DNA of 64,000 nucleotides from DASRDR01 sp963812945 [NCBI: uncultured Candidatus Rokubacteria bacterium] (GCA_963812945.1 CAWEXD010000008.1:1922001-1986000); one strand, 5' to 3'. Positions 49,015 through 58,582 are shown, numbered from the stretch's first letter. Numbers and translations are program-made. Notes: generated from the sequence alone by a model not told the origin.

Positions 49015-50462
49015 CGACGCCGCGCCGCGTCCTGATTCATGCCGGGCACGTCCTCGCCTTCGACGGCCACGGCCACCGCCTCCTCCGGGACGGCGCGGTC
49101 GTCCTGGAAGGCGATCGCATTCTCCACGTCGGCCCCCGATCGGGTCGGGCGTTCGAGGGGCGAGTCGACGAGACCGTGGACGCCCCCGACCGCGTGCTGA
49201 CCCCCGGTCTCATCTCGACCCACGCCCACATCGCGGGCTCGCCGCTCGACCGCTCGTTCATCGAGGACACCGGACGGCCTCAGTTCTACTACTCGGGCCT
49301 GTTCGAGACGCTGCCGGTCCGCGACGGCGCCCAGGACGAGGCGGCGAGCCGCGCCTGCGTCGACTTCTCGATGGCCGAGCTGCTCCGGGGCGGCGTGACC
49401 ACGGTGCTCGAGATCGGCCAGCTCGGAGACCACGTCGTCGAGCGGGCGGGGCACTTCGGCCTCCGCGTCTACTTCGGCCTGTCGTTCCGCTCGGGGCGCT
49501 GGCTCACGCCGGACGGCCGGCGCGTCCGGTGGGAGTGGGACGAGGCGCGAGGCCGGGAGGGCCTCGCGCGGGCGCTCGCGTTCCACGAGCGCCACGACGG
49601 CGCCCACGGCGGGCTCGTGCGGGCCTGTCTCGCCCCTGCCCAGGTGGACACCTGCACGCCCGAACTGTTGCGCGTGGCCAAGCAGGCGGCCGACGAGCGC
49701 GACTGCCCGATCACGCTCCACGCCTCCCAGTCGGTGATCGAGTTCAACGAGATGGTGGCGCGACACGGGAAGACACCGGTCGCGTGGCTCGGCGAGCTGG
49801 GCTTCCTCGGCCCGCGGACGATCCTGGGCCACGCGATCATCGTCGGCGGCTCGTCCTGGACTAACCACCCGGCGGGCGACCTCCGGATCATGGGCGACGC
49901 CGGCTGCTCGGTCGCGCACGCGGTGTGGGTGTTCGCACGCCGGGGTGTCGCGATGGAGTCGTTCGCCCGCTACCGCGAGGCGGGCGTCAACATGTCCCTC
50001 GGCACCGACACGAACCCCCAGAGCGTCATCGAGGCGATGCGCTGGGCCGCGGTCCTGTCCAAGACGATGGAGCGGAACACGCAGGCGACGACGGCGGCGG
50101 ACGTCTTCGACGCCGCGACCCTCGGCGGCGCCCGCGCCCTCGGGCGCGACGACCTCGGGCGGATCGCCCCCGGCGCACGGGCGGACCTCGTCCTCTGGAA
50201 GGGCCGGTCGTGGGGCATGACGCCGCTCCGAGACCCGGTGAAGAACATCGTCTACAACGCGACCGCGGAGGACGTGGACCGCGTCTGGGTCAACGGTCGC
50301 CTGGCGGTCGACGGAGGCCGAGTGCTGGCCGCCGACGAGCGCGCGATCCTCGAGGCCCTCCAGGCCGGCAGCGAGCGCATGTGGCCCCGGATGCGCGAGT
50401 TCGACTGGGCCCAACGGGGGGCTGACGAGCTCTCGCCTCCGAGCTACCCGGACTGGCGCTGA
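49011..50462 (+). CDS. Amidohydrolase family protein (chlorohydrolase/cytosine-deaminase type)
   Basis: 483 residues. Metal ligands are TPGLISTHAHI (HxH), a His in TLHASQSVIEF, another in ILGHAIIVGG, and the Asp in SLGTDTNPQS. The final DLGRIAPGARADLVLWK and VWVNGRLAVDGGRV form the beta-sandwich end. This layout is that of the ATZ/TRZ and SsnA-like deaminases or dechlorinases. ATG 49011 overlaps the polymerase stop by 4 bp, so it is translated from the same message although the functions seem unrelated. The substrate is unknown. Confidence 0.9.
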   Translation: MTTPRRVLIHAGHVLAFDGHGHRLLRDGAVVLEGDRILHVGPRSGRAFEGRVDETVDAPDRVLTPGLISTHAHIAGSPLDRSFIEDTGRPQFYYSGLFETLPVRDGAQDEAASRACVDFSMAELLRGGVTTVLEIGQLGDHVVERAGHFGLRVYFGLSFRSGRWLTPDGRRVRWEWDEARGREGLARALAFHERHDGAHGGLVRACLAPAQVDTCTPELLRVAKQAADERDCPITLHASQSVIEFNEMVARHGKTPVAWLGELGFLGPRTILGHAIIVGGSSWTNHPAGDLRIMGDAGCSVAHAVWVFARRGVAMESFARYREAGVNMSLGTDTNPQSVIEAMRWAAVLSKTMERNTQATTAADVFDAATLGGARALGRDDLGRIAPGARADLVLWKGRSWGMTPLRDPVKNIVYNATAEDVDRVWVNGRLAVDGGRVLAADERAILEALQAGSERMWPRMREFDWAQRGADELSPPSYPDWR

Positions 50463-50706
50463 CCGCAAGCCTGTGTCTCATACGATGCGACGCATCTACC
50501 TGATGCACATGACAATTCGACATTCGTACCGGCTCAAGGGAAGGCACGTGAGAGCCGAGCCCGCGCGTCCCACGCCGGGGTCGGTGACCCTATGACTTTC
50601 TTTGGGCCCGAGGAGCCCACGGACCTATCATCCCTCCGCAGGCCCGGATGGCCCCGAGGCCGGGTCCGTGATCGGATCGCACCGGGCCGCGCGAGGAGGC
50701 CGACCC
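50463..50706. other. Intergenic gap with small palindrome
   Basis: No gene or RNA is recognised in this 244-bp gap. The first 70 bp are clearly lower in G+C than the surroundings and contain GATGCG-A-CGCATC (50484-50496), a 13-bp palindrome that could be an operator. A GAGGAGG ribosome site near the end belongs to the OmpA-type gene. Confidence 0.4.
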
Positions 50707-51288
50707 ATGAGACGAGTCGCCGCGACCGTGGCGATCCTGATCCTCCTGGGCACGTTGAGCGCCGCTTGCACCAAGCGCGCGGGGCCGGACTCCGGGGGAG
50801 CGACCGCACCCTCTACCGCGCCCTTCACGAACCAGGAGCTGGTGGACGAGCTGCGTCGACAGGGGATCGGCGTGGCGAGCGGTCAGGCGGGCGGGTTTCC
50901 CGAGATCACCGAGACGGCTCGCGGCATCGTCATCACCCTTCCGAGCACCTTCTTCGCGTTCGACCGGTCCGAGCTCGACAACCAGGCACGGGGCGTGGTC
51001 GACCGGATCGCCCAGGTCATGAAGCACCCCCGCGCCATGACCCGCAAGATCAGCCTCGAAGGCCACACCGACAACGTCGGCAGCGCCGAGTACAACATGA
51101 ACCTTTCCAAGCGGCGGGTGGACGCGGTGGCAGCCGAGATGGTCAAGCAAGGCATGCAGGGGGACCGAGTCACGACCCATGCGTTCGGTGAGACGCGCCC
51201 CCTCGCACCGAACCGGAACCCCGACGGGACGGACAACTCGGTCGGGCGCGCGAAGAATCGGCGCGTCGAGGCGGTGATCCCCAACTAG
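50707..51288 (+). CDS. OmpA-family peptidoglycan-binding lipoprotein
   Basis: 193 residues. The signal ends LLGTLSAAC, so Cys20 is probably the lipidated residue, although Ser rather than Leu sits at -3. A Ser/Pro/Gly linker leads to an OmpA C-terminal domain: FFAFDRSELDNQA, EGHTDNVGSAEYNMNLSKRR and HAFGETRPLAPN, ending GRAKNRRVEAVI. The Asp and Arg that grip diaminopimelate (TDN and NRRVE) are present. It should tie the outer membrane to the cell wall. ATG 50707 follows GAGGAGG. Two hairpins follow the gene. Confidence 0.92.
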   Translation: MRRVAATVAILILLGTLSAACTKRAGPDSGGATAPSTAPFTNQELVDELRRQGIGVASGQAGGFPEITETARGIVITLPSTFFAFDRSELDNQARGVVDRIAQVMKHPRAMTRKISLEGHTDNVGSAEYNMNLSKRRVDAVAAEMVKQGMQGDRVTTHAFGETRPLAPNRNPDGTDNSVGRAKNRRVEAVIPN

Positions 51289-51308
51289 CCGCAAGTCGAC
51301 CCCGCCGT

Positions 51309-51366
51309 CGGTCCGACGCGCTGACGCGGACCGGCAGCGGCGCGCCTCGGCTAGCCTGGCGCGCCG
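51309..51366. terminator. Tandem hairpins in a convergent gap (bidirectional terminator)
   Basis: The first stem is CGGTCCG (51309-51315) with CGGACCG (51327-51333) around 11 nt. The second is CGGCGCGCC (51338-51346) with GGCGCGCCG (51358-51366), also around 11 nt. They fill the 82-bp gap between the OmpA-type gene and the convergent binding-protein gene. No T-tract is present on either side. Confidence 0.5.
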
Positions 51367-51370
51367 GCTC

Positions 51371-53167
51371 TCAGGCCTCCCGGTGCCAGTACGGGAGCCG
51401 CCAGAAGGTCGAGTCCCAGCCGCTCAGCTCGACCCCGCGGATCTGGTTCGAGCCCGCGGCGACCCAGTTGCGGTGGATGAGCGGGATCGCCACGTGCGCC
51501 TGGACGACGATGTCGTTCATCCGGATGAAGTGCGCCGCGCGCTTGACGGGATCCAGCTCGGCCTCGGCCGCCTTCCAGAGCCGGTCGTACTCGTCGCTCA
51601 CGAACCGGGTGTTGTTGCGCCCCTGCCAGCGGTTCTGCTTCGACGAGACCTCCCACGAGGTGAACTGCTCCATGAAGCTCTGGGGATCGGGGCCGTCCAG
51701 GGTCGTGGTGTACATCTGGATGTCGGTGAAGAACTTCAGGTACGTGTCGGGGTTCGCCGGATCCGTCGAGAAGTAGACGGAGCCCACGACGGACTTCAGC
51801 TCGACCTCGATGCCGGCCCGAGCCATCGCAGCCTTGACGACCGCCTGCACGCTCTGGCGGGCGGCGTTGATCGAGGTCTGGAAGACCAGCTTGAGGCGTT
51901 TCCCGTCCTTGGCCCGCACGCCGTCCGCCCCGCGCTTCCACCCGGCGCCCTCGAGAAGCTGGTTGGCCTTCTCGACGCTGAACTCCCAGCGGTTGGCCTT
52001 CGACTGGAAGCGACTCGGCGCGTTGAGGAAGTTCGCGGTGGCCTGGCCCTGGCGGCCGTAGATCTGCTCCTGGATGGCGCCCCGGTCGGCCAGGAGCGCC
52101 AGCGCGGCGCGGACGCTCGCGTCGGTGAGGATCGGATGCGGCGCCTTCAGGCTCGCGCGCTCGCCGTCGACCTCGCGCCAGGGGTCGGCCAGGTTGCAGC
52201 CGATGAACTCGACCCCGCCCCAGGTCGCGATCTCGACGCGCCCCTTCCCGCCCTGCTCGAGGCGCTTCAGGACGTCGTCCTCGGCCTGCATGTTCCACGC
52301 CCAGTCGTACTCGCCGGTCTGCAAGACGGCGCGCGCGGCGGACACGACGTCACCGCCGCCCTTCACCTCCACGGTGTCGAAGAACGGCCGGTTCGAGACG
52401 TGGTACGCCGGATTCAGCTCCGCCCGGATCAAGTCCCCCGGCTTGAAGTCCACGTAGCGGTAGGGACCAGTGCCGACCGGTCTGAGGTTGGCCGGCGCCT
52501 CCCGGGACTTCGCGCCCCTGAAGGCGTCGAACACGTGCTTGGGCAGGATCATGCCGCGATTGCCGCAAAAGGCGTCGGCCCAGAACGGGGCCGGCTTCGC
52601 GAAGTGCAGGCGCACGGTGTGGCTGTCGGGCGCCTCGACGCGCTGGATGGCGCGATAGCTGCCGGCCGTGACGGCCGCCGTCGCCGGGTCGGCCGCGTAC
52701 TCCCAGTTGAAGACGACGTCCTCCGCGGTGAACGGCTTCCCGTCGTGCCACTGGACGCCCTTCTTGAGTCGCCAGGTCACCGAGCGGCCGTCCCGCGCCA
52801 CGCCCCCGTTCTGGACGCTGGGCAGCTCCTCGGCGAGGATCGGCACGAGGTTGCCGTCGGGATCGAAGGCGGCGAGCGGCTCGTAGAACAGGCGTGAACC
52901 ATCGGCGTTCGTGAGCCCGGCCGCGAAGTGAGGATTGAGCAGCGTCGGCCCCTGCCACCAGAGCGTCCGCAGGGGGCCGCCGCCGCCGCGGCGCGTGGGG
53001 CTGAAGGCCGGCCGCGCCTGCGTCTGGGCCAGGCCGACGGACGCGAGCATCTGGCTGACCAGCGGGGCGGTCAGGCCGCCAGCGACGATGACGCGCGTGA
53101 ACTCGCGGCGCGAGACGATCCCGTCCCGCACCCGGTGAAGCCAGGCTCTCAGCTCGTGCTCGTCCAT
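51371..53167 (-). CDS. Tat-exported peptide-type ABC substrate-binding protein
   Basis: 598 residues. The N-terminus has a twin-arginine motif (SRREFTRVIVAGGL) after a 19-residue leader, so export by Tat is likely. Family-5 features follow: LFYEPLAAFDPDGNLVPILA, WRLKKGVQWHDGKPFTAEDV, VGTGPYRYVDFKPGD and IPLIHRNWVAAGSN. No permease or ATPase is adjacent, so it must work with a transporter elsewhere. It is the last gene of the minus-strand run, 109 bp after the small ORF at 53277. The ATG lies 13 bp after a GGGGAGC sequence. The ligand is unknown. Confidence 0.92.
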   Translation of the reverse strand: MDEHELRAWLHRVRDGIVSRREFTRVIVAGGLTAPLVSQMLASVGLAQTQARPAFSPTRRGGGGPLRTLWWQGPTLLNPHFAAGLTNADGSRLFYEPLAAFDPDGNLVPILAEELPSVQNGGVARDGRSVTWRLKKGVQWHDGKPFTAEDVVFNWEYAADPATAAVTAGSYRAIQRVEAPDSHTVRLHFAKPAPFWADAFCGNRGMILPKHVFDAFRGAKSREAPANLRPVGTGPYRYVDFKPGDLIRAELNPAYHVSNRPFFDTVEVKGGGDVVSAARAVLQTGEYDWAWNMQAEDDVLKRLEQGGKGRVEIATWGGVEFIGCNLADPWREVDGERASLKAPHPILTDASVRAALALLADRGAIQEQIYGRQGQATANFLNAPSRFQSKANRWEFSVEKANQLLEGAGWKRGADGVRAKDGKRLKLVFQTSINAARQSVQAVVKAAMARAGIEVELKSVVGSVYFSTDPANPDTYLKFFTDIQMYTTTLDGPDPQSFMEQFTSWEVSSKQNRWQGRNNTRFVSDEYDRLWKAAEAELDPVKRAAHFIRMNDIVVQAHVAIPLIHRNWVAAGSNQIRGVELSGWDSTFWRLPYWHREA

Positions 53168-53276
53168 CGTGCTCCCCTTGGTCGCGCCCGGATGTATGCC
53201 GGCCGGCGGCCGGTGAATGACGCGTCGCTCCGAAGGTTACCACGAGCCCCGCCGGGGTCGCGGGGCCGCGAGGGCG

Positions 53277-53474
53277 CTATCGAACCGGTGCCTTCCGGTG
53301 ACGAGCGCCCCAGCGCCGGCGGGCCGCACGAATCTCCTTGAGCTCGCGCGCCACGTCACTCGGCGGGCGGGACCGGGCCCGCCGCATCGATTCGTCGAGA
53401 ACGGCGAGCATGCGTTGACGCTCACCCGCACTGAGCTTCTCCGCTCGGATCGCGTCGTCGGCCGACCTTCTCAC
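53277..53474 (-). CDS. Small basic hypothetical protein
   Basis: 65 residues, starting GTG 53474 only 3 bp after the aldo/keto reductase stop. It is mostly helical and charged: AIRAEKLSAGERQRMLAVLD, then SDVARELKEIRAARRRWGAR. No family is recognised. The short length and Arg-rich end fit a DNA-binding or antitoxin-like protein, but no toxin gene is adjacent. Its coding status rests on the tight spacing to the upstream gene and on codon-like base use. Confidence 0.45.
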   Translation of the reverse strand: MRRSADDAIRAEKLSAGERQRMLAVLDESMRRARSRPPSDVARELKEIRAARRRWGARHRKAPVR

Positions 53475-53477
53475 GGT

Positions 53478-54491
53478 CTACTCCCACCGCTCCATCGCCG
53501 GCCGGAGGGGCGTGAATGCGCGGATGGTCCCCGCCGCATCCGAGAGAATCGCGTCGATCCGCGCGACGTCGGCGCTGGAGAGCGTCAGCTGGGCGCCCCG
53601 CAGATTGTCGTCCACCTCGGCGGGATTGCGCGCGCCGATCAGGGCGGTGCTGACCACGGGGTTCCGGAGCACCCAGGCGAGGGCGACGTGGCTCACCGGC
53701 ACGCCCAGGGGCTCGGCCACCTCGCGGCGGACCCGCTCGACGACGGCGACGTTCTTGGGAAGGTTCTCGGGCGTGAAGATCGGCTGGCCGAAGGCGATCC
53801 CCTTGGCGCGCCAGTCCGGCTCGGCGAAGCGCGTGTCGGGAGTGAACGCTCCGGTGAGGAGACCGTGACCCAGTGGCCCGTAACCCATCACGCCGATGCC
53901 GTGGCGCGCGCAGAACGGGAACACGTCCTGCTCCATCCGCCGGTCGAAGAGGTGATAGCCGACCTGAACGACGTCGACGCGGCGGGCCCGCATGCAGGCT
54001 TCCATCTGCGGCACGGTGAAGTTCGAGACGCCGACGAAGCGCACCTTCCCCGCGCGGACGATGTCGTCCATGGCCCCGAACGCGTCCTCGAAGGGCGTAT
54101 CGGTGTTCGGCCAGTGGATCAGGTAGACGTCGATCACGTCGGTCTGGAGGCGCCGAAGGGAGAGGTCGACCTCGCGCTTCAGACTAGCGGGCCTGGTATC
54201 TCGGCGGATGACGGGATTGCCGGGGTCCCAGGCGAGCCCGCACTTGGTCACCAGGGTGACTCGCGCCCGGCGGCCACGCAGGGCCTGGCCCACGACTTCC
54301 TCGGCGTGCCCGAACCCGTAGGCCGGCGCGGTGTCGACGCAGTTCACCCCGCCGTCGAGCGCCCGGTGGATCCCGCGGATCGCCTCCGCGTCCTCGATCG
54401 TGCCGTAGCGGTCTCCCCCGCTCATCGGCCAGCTCCCGAACCCGACGGTCGACACCGAAAGACCGGTCCGTCCGAACGCGCGCTGCTCCAT
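53478..54491 (-). CDS. Aldo/keto reductase
   Basis: 337-residue TIM-barrel oxidoreductase. The tetrad is visible as Asp and Tyr in VDTAPAYGFG, Lys in VTKCGLAW and His in LIHWPNTD. SNFTVPQMEAC and GYGPLGHGLLTG lead to the NADP-binding end (LIGARNPAEVDDNL). It resembles AKR11-12-type general-stress or sugar aldehyde reductases. The ATG has an AGGAGACC site just upstream. It follows the MFS gene by 71 bp in the same direction, and the small hypothetical gene starts 3 bp after its stop. Confidence 0.92.
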   Translation of the reverse strand: MEQRAFGRTGLSVSTVGFGSWPMSGGDRYGTIEDAEAIRGIHRALDGGVNCVDTAPAYGFGHAEEVVGQALRGRRARVTLVTKCGLAWDPGNPVIRRDTRPASLKREVDLSLRRLQTDVIDVYLIHWPNTDTPFEDAFGAMDDIVRAGKVRFVGVSNFTVPQMEACMRARRVDVVQVGYHLFDRRMEQDVFPFCARHGIGVMGYGPLGHGLLTGAFTPDTRFAEPDWRAKGIAFGQPIFTPENLPKNVAVVERVRREVAEPLGVPVSHVALAWVLRNPVVSTALIGARNPAEVDDNLRGAQLTLSSADVARIDAILSDAAGTIRAFTPLRPAMERWE

Positions 54492-54562
54492 CTAGGTCTC
54501 CTCTCGGCTCATGGCTGACGCCTCACGGCCCATCCGGCGAGCGCTCCAGGTCCAACGCGCGA

Positions 54563-55783
54563 TCAGGCGTCGGTCCGGGCCACGCCGCGGTAGAGCCGGA
54601 CCGGCAGGAGCACGAGCGCGCCCACGGCCGTGAAGCCGGCGGCCAGCGAGAAGGCCGCGCCGTAGCCGTAGCGCTGGACCAGCAATCCGGCCACGATCGG
54701 CGCCGGGAGCACGATCACCTGCGTCAGGAGCGTGGCCAGGCCGGTGGCCGACGACTGGAGCCGGGGGCCCGCCACGTCGAGCACCGCCGCCGTGGTGATG
54801 TTGACCAAGGTGTAGAAGAACATCCCGATCGCGAGGACGAGCAGGCCGAGCGGCCACCCGGGCGCCACCCACCCGAGCAAGAGGTAGAACGCGGTGAGGA
54901 GCAGGAACGCGGGGACGAGCACGGCCTTGCGGCCCATGCGGTCGGACAGGATCCCCAGGACCGGCTGGGATGCGGTCCCCATCCCGTGGAGGAGCGCCCA
55001 GTAGACGCCCAGCTCGAACGCGTCGCGGCCGAGGCCGATCTGGATGTAGAGCGGGAGAAACGTGACGATGACCTGGCGGGCCATGTTCATGAGGCCCTCG
55101 GCGATGGCGACCGCCAGGAACGCCGGGTTCCCGAGGATGGCCCGCACGTCGCTCAGGAGCGCCTTCTTCGACGGGCGCGCGGTCGCCGCCGTGAACTGGC
55201 GCGCGAGACCGAGCCACACCAGAAGCGCGGTGGCGATCCCCGCCAGGAGCTGCGCGTGGAGGAAGTCGCGCCAGGGCATCGCCACCAGCAGCGCGCCCAC
55301 GGCCAGCGGGGTCAAGGTGTCGGAGACGGTCGCGCCCATGCCGTGGATCGAGAGCGCCGTCGCCCGACGCTCCGGAAAGCGCAGCGAGAGCGCGCCCATG
55401 GAGGGCGGATGCCACGCCGCGGTGCCGAGGCCGATCAGGGCCGACCCGACGATCGCGCCGGCGAGGCCGCCGGCCGCCCCGAGAAAGAAGTATCCGACGC
55501 CCATGAACAGGAGCGCCGACGCGAGGATGACGGCCTGCCATCGCGGGAAGGAGTCGGCCAAGAGGCCGACGGGCAGGTTCATCGTCCCGGAGGCCAGCTG
55601 GCGAGCCGACTGCAAGTAGCCCACCTGGACCTCGGTGAGCCCCAGGCCCTGCGTGACGGACGGGAGGACGACCGCGAACATCTGCTGGAACCAGTGGATG
55701 ATCGTGTGGCCGCCCGTCACGAGGGACAGGAAGACGACACGCTCCCGTCCCAGGCCCCGCAGCGGGGCGAGAACCGCGCGCAC
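54563..55783 (-). CDS. MFS transporter (fosmidomycin-resistance-like branch)
   Basis: 406 residues with twelve membrane segments. HTIIHWFQQMFAVVLPSV in the first helix is typical of the Fsr-like branch. The family loop is GLLADSFPRWQAVI, ILSDRMGRKAVLVP is its second-half copy, and MPWRDFLHAQLLAG begins the central part. Such carriers are drug or metabolite exporters or carboxylate importers. The start is GTG 55783. It lies 15 bp after the chorismate synthase stop, in the same transcription direction. Confidence 0.88.
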   Translation of the reverse strand: MRAVLAPLRGLGRERVVFLSLVTGGHTIIHWFQQMFAVVLPSVTQGLGLTEVQVGYLQSARQLASGTMNLPVGLLADSFPRWQAVILASALLFMGVGYFFLGAAGGLAGAIVGSALIGLGTAAWHPPSMGALSLRFPERRATALSIHGMGATVSDTLTPLAVGALLVAMPWRDFLHAQLLAGIATALLVWLGLARQFTAATARPSKKALLSDVRAILGNPAFLAVAIAEGLMNMARQVIVTFLPLYIQIGLGRDAFELGVYWALLHGMGTASQPVLGILSDRMGRKAVLVPAFLLLTAFYLLLGWVAPGWPLGLLVLAIGMFFYTLVNITTAAVLDVAGPRLQSSATGLATLLTQVIVLPAPIVAGLLVQRYGYGAAFSLAAGFTAVGALVLLPVRLYRGVARTDA

Positions 55784-55798
55784 GCCGGCGGCGCCCCG

Positions 55799-56899
55799 TC
55801 AGTCCCGCGAGAGAGGCGCCCCGGCCCGGACAGCCTCTTGCCGGAGCGCGTGGTCGGCGAGGACCAGCGCGGCCATCGCCTCCACCATCGGCACGGCGCG
55901 GGGGAGGACGCAGGGATCGTGGCGGCCACGGGCCTGGAGCACCGTGTCCTCGTGCCGGACGTCGACCGTGCGCTGCGGCGACATGATGGTCGCGGTGGGC
56001 TTGAAGGCGACGCGGAAGTAGACGGTCTCGCCGTTCGAGATCCCGCCCTGGACGCCTCCGCTCCGGTTGGTGCGCGTGCGAACGCGCTCGCCGTCCATGT
56101 AGAACTCGTCGTTGTGCTCGCGCCCGGTGAGCTCGGTCCCCGCGAAGCCAGAGCCGATCTCGAAGCCCTTGCTGGCCGGGAGACTCAGCATCGCCTTCGC
56201 GAGATCGGCTTCGAGCCGGTCGAAGACGGGCTCACCCCACCCGGGCGGGCAGCCGCGCGCGGCGCAGACCACGAGGCCGCCGAGCGAGTTCCCGTCCTTC
56301 CGGGCGGCCTCGACGGCCGCGATCATCCGCTCGGCGACGGTAGGGTCCGGGCAGCGGATCGGCGTCCGGTCGACGTCCTCGCGCGTCACGCGCTCGACGT
56401 CGCACTCGGCGGGGATCCGGCCGACCTTGCCCACCCAGGCGACCACCTCGACGCCCCAGCGGTCGTGGAGCAGCTTGCGCGCGACGGCCCCCGCGGCCAC
56501 GCGGGCCGCGGTCTCCCGCGCGCTCGTCCGCCCCCCGCCCCGCCAGTCCCGGATCCCGTACTTCGCGTCGTAAGTGTAGTCGGCGTGGCTCGGGCGGTAC
56601 TTCTCCTCCATCTCCCGGTAGTCGCCCGGCCGCATGTCCTCGTTCTGGATCTCGAGCGCGATGGGTGTCCCGAGGGTGAGCCCCTCGAAGACGCCGCTCA
56701 GGATCCGGACGGTGTCGGACTCCTTCCGCTGGCTGGTGAGGAGGCTCTGCCCCGGGCGCCGACGGTCGAGGTCGGGCTGGATGTCCGCCTCGCTGAGCGG
56801 CACGCGCGCGGGACAGCCGTCCACCACGGCGCCGGTCGCGGCCCCGTGGGACTCGCCCCACGTCGTCACGCGGAAGAGCTGTCCGAACGTGTTGCCCAT
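55799..56899 (-). CDS. aroC: Chorismate synthase
   Basis: 366 residues; converts 5-enolpyruvylshikimate 3-phosphate to chorismate with reduced FMN. Signatures are [56 protein letters not shown] and [18 protein letters not shown]. Length matches bacterial AroC. ATG 56899 is the natural start; a longer frame to 57289 runs into the cupin gene and was rejected. It is embedded in a run of unrelated catabolic genes, with no other aro genes nearby. Confidence 0.97.
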   Translation of the reverse strand: MGNTFGQLFRVTTWGESHGAATGAVVDGCPARVPLSEADIQPDLDRRRPGQSLLTSQRKESDTVRILSGVFEGLTLGTPIALEIQNEDMRPGDYREMEEKYRPSHADYTYDAKYGIRDWRGGGRTSARETAARVAAGAVARKLLHDRWGVEVVAWVGKVGRIPAECDVERVTREDVDRTPIRCPDPTVAERMIAAVEAARKDGNSLGGLVVCAARGCPPGWGEPVFDRLEADLAKAMLSLPASKGFEIGSGFAGTELTGREHNDEFYMDGERVRTRTNRSGGVQGGISNGETVYFRVAFKPTATIMSPQRTVDVRHEDTVLQARGRHDPCVLPRAVPMVEAMAALVLADHALRQEAVRAGAPLSRD

Positions 56900-56916
56900 G
56901 CCGTCCCGCCCAGGCG

Positions 56917-57354
56917 CTAGACCTCGACGTTCTCCTCCTCGATCCGCTTCCGCGCCACCATGTTGAACCGCCCCTCGTAGATCGGCCGGCCGCCGGTCGT
57001 CGGGCCCTGATACTGGACGAAGAGCATGAGGCCGCCCGTGTCGGTCTGGAGCGGGTCCTCGTAGTGCGGATCCGGGTAGAAGAGCATCGTCCCGGGCCCG
57101 TAGGTCCGGTCGCCGATCCGGAACTCGCCCTCGAGGATGTACCAGACCTGGGCGAACTCGTGCTTGTGGAACGGATGATGGGAGCCGGGCTCGTAGCGGA
57201 CCAGCCCGGCGTTGGGATCCGTCGGCCGCTCGGCCGATGGGTGAACGAGCATCTTGCTCCACTGCCCCGGCCACCGGAGGAGCTCCCACGGGCGTTCGTC
57301 CGCGTGCACCGCAGAGGCCGGGTGGTGGGGTCCGGTCAGGTCCCGCTGAGTCAT
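56917..57354 (-). CDS. Cupin-domain protein
   Basis: 145 residues. The first cupin motif is [20 protein letters not shown] (HxH-type ligands plus Glu), followed by [15 protein letters not shown], which supplies the second-motif His. The rest is short strands and a charged tail ending RIEEENVEV. It may bind a divalent metal and act as a dioxygenase, isomerase or sensor. ATG 57354 lies 13 bp after the methyltransferase stop. aroC starts 17 bp downstream of its stop. Confidence 0.85.
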   Translation of the reverse strand: MTQRDLTGPHHPASAVHADERPWELLRWPGQWSKMLVHPSAERPTDPNAGLVRYEPGSHHPFHKHEFAQVWYILEGEFRIGDRTYGPGTMLFYPDPHYEDPLQTDTGGLMLFVQYQGPTTGGRPIYEGRFNMVARKRIEEENVEV

Positions 57355-57367
57355 GCCGTCGCTCCCT

Positions 57368-58570
57368 TCACTCGTCGTCGAGCACCGGAGTCAGGATAGA
57401 CGACGCGCCGCCGCCCGCCAAGGACCCCGGCGCCGGAATCCGCAGCACCACGCGGGCCGCGGGCGAGCCGTCGTCGGCGAACCAGTGCTCTCCTTCCCGC
57501 ACCAGGTCGAGCTCCAGGAGGAACACGCCGGCCTCGGCCGGCGCCTGGAAGGCGATCGTGACCACCGCCTCCTGCCCGGGGTTCATGGCGCGCGGCAGCG
57601 GCGCTCGCGCGAGACCGCGGCGAAGGACCCGCCCGTCCGGCTCGGCCAGGTGAGCGCCGAGCGAGACGCTCCCCGGCCCCGACCCCGGGTTCCACGTCGT
57701 CGCGCCGATGTTCGTCAGGCGCACCAGGACGGCGGGGCTCGAGCCCGGCGCCGCTTCCACGTAGCGGCGATCCGGCTCGATGCGGGCGCGATCGGTCTCG
57801 CCGGCCAGGACTGCCGGCCGCGTCGCCGCGGCGAAGATGGTTCCGCCGAGGCCCGGCAGCCGGTTCAGCAGCGGAGCCAGGCGCCCGCCGGCGCCGCGGC
57901 CCCCCTCCGTCCGTGACGGCGTCCAGGTGTGAAGTTCACCGACCTGGAATCCCACCGCCTGCAGCAGGCGCGCCACCTCGTCCGGAGCATACTCGCGCCG
58001 ATGGACCCACTCGTTCATCCGAAGCGTGCGCCCGATGCCGAACAGATGGCTCTGCGGGGACCGTCCGATGAGCGCCCGCGCGCGGCCCCGGAGATCGACG
58101 ACGTTGGGGGTCGTCAGGTAGAGAACCCCGCCCGGTCTCAGGACGCGCCAGCACTCGGACAGGAAGAGCCCCGGGACCGCCAGGTGCTCCAGGATCTCGG
58201 TGGCGACGATGCGGTCGAAGCTGGCCTCCGCGTGGGGCAGGAGCTCCCGCTCCAGGTCCACGTCCTCGACCGCGACACCTCGCCCGGCCATCCAGGCCAG
58301 GAAGGCGGGCGGCACGAAGCGGCCGGCGCCCGAGATCTCGAAGCCTCCCAGGCGGGCGAGGGACAGGGCGAGGTGGGCCGGATAAATGCCGGCGTCGAGA
58401 AGCCGACCCCCCGCGTCAGATCCGCCAGAGCCGGCCAGGATCCACGCGACCGTGTGGACGTACCGGCCGAGGTTCTCGAGCCCGTAGGCTTCCTCGCCCG
58501 GCGGGCCGCCCGCGATCACGTCCTCCAGGACGCGGCGGATCTCCCGGGCCCCCGGCCCGCCCGTGGCCAC
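57368..58570 (-). CDS. SAM-dependent methyltransferase with C-terminal beta-sandwich domain
   Basis: 400 residues. The class-I methyltransferase part has RLLDAGIYPAHLALSLARLG (motif I region, somewhat divergent), then FDRIVATEILEHLAVPGLFL (motif II) and RVLRPGGVLYLTTPN (motif III). Residues from about 285 form a beta-rich domain with AVLVRLTNIGATTWNPGSGP, resembling the NBR1-like or Wzt-C-like beta sandwiches seen on polysaccharide enzymes. It may methylate a glycan or lipid-linked sugar. GTG 58570 is used, 12 bp after the dehydrogenase stop. Confidence 0.82.
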   Translation of the reverse strand: MATGGPGAREIRRVLEDVIAGGPPGEEAYGLENLGRYVHTVAWILAGSGGSDAGGRLLDAGIYPAHLALSLARLGGFEISGAGRFVPPAFLAWMAGRGVAVEDVDLERELLPHAEASFDRIVATEILEHLAVPGLFLSECWRVLRPGGVLYLTTPNVVDLRGRARALIGRSPQSHLFGIGRTLRMNEWVHRREYAPDEVARLLQAVGFQVGELHTWTPSRTEGGRGAGGRLAPLLNRLPGLGGTIFAAATRPAVLAGETDRARIEPDRRYVEAAPGSSPAVLVRLTNIGATTWNPGSGPGSVSLGAHLAEPDGRVLRRGLARAPLPRAMNPGQEAVVTIAFQAPAEAGVFLLELDLVREGEHWFADDGSPAARVVLRIPAPGSLAGGGASSILTPVLDDE

Positions 58571-58582
58571 AGAATCAGGAGC

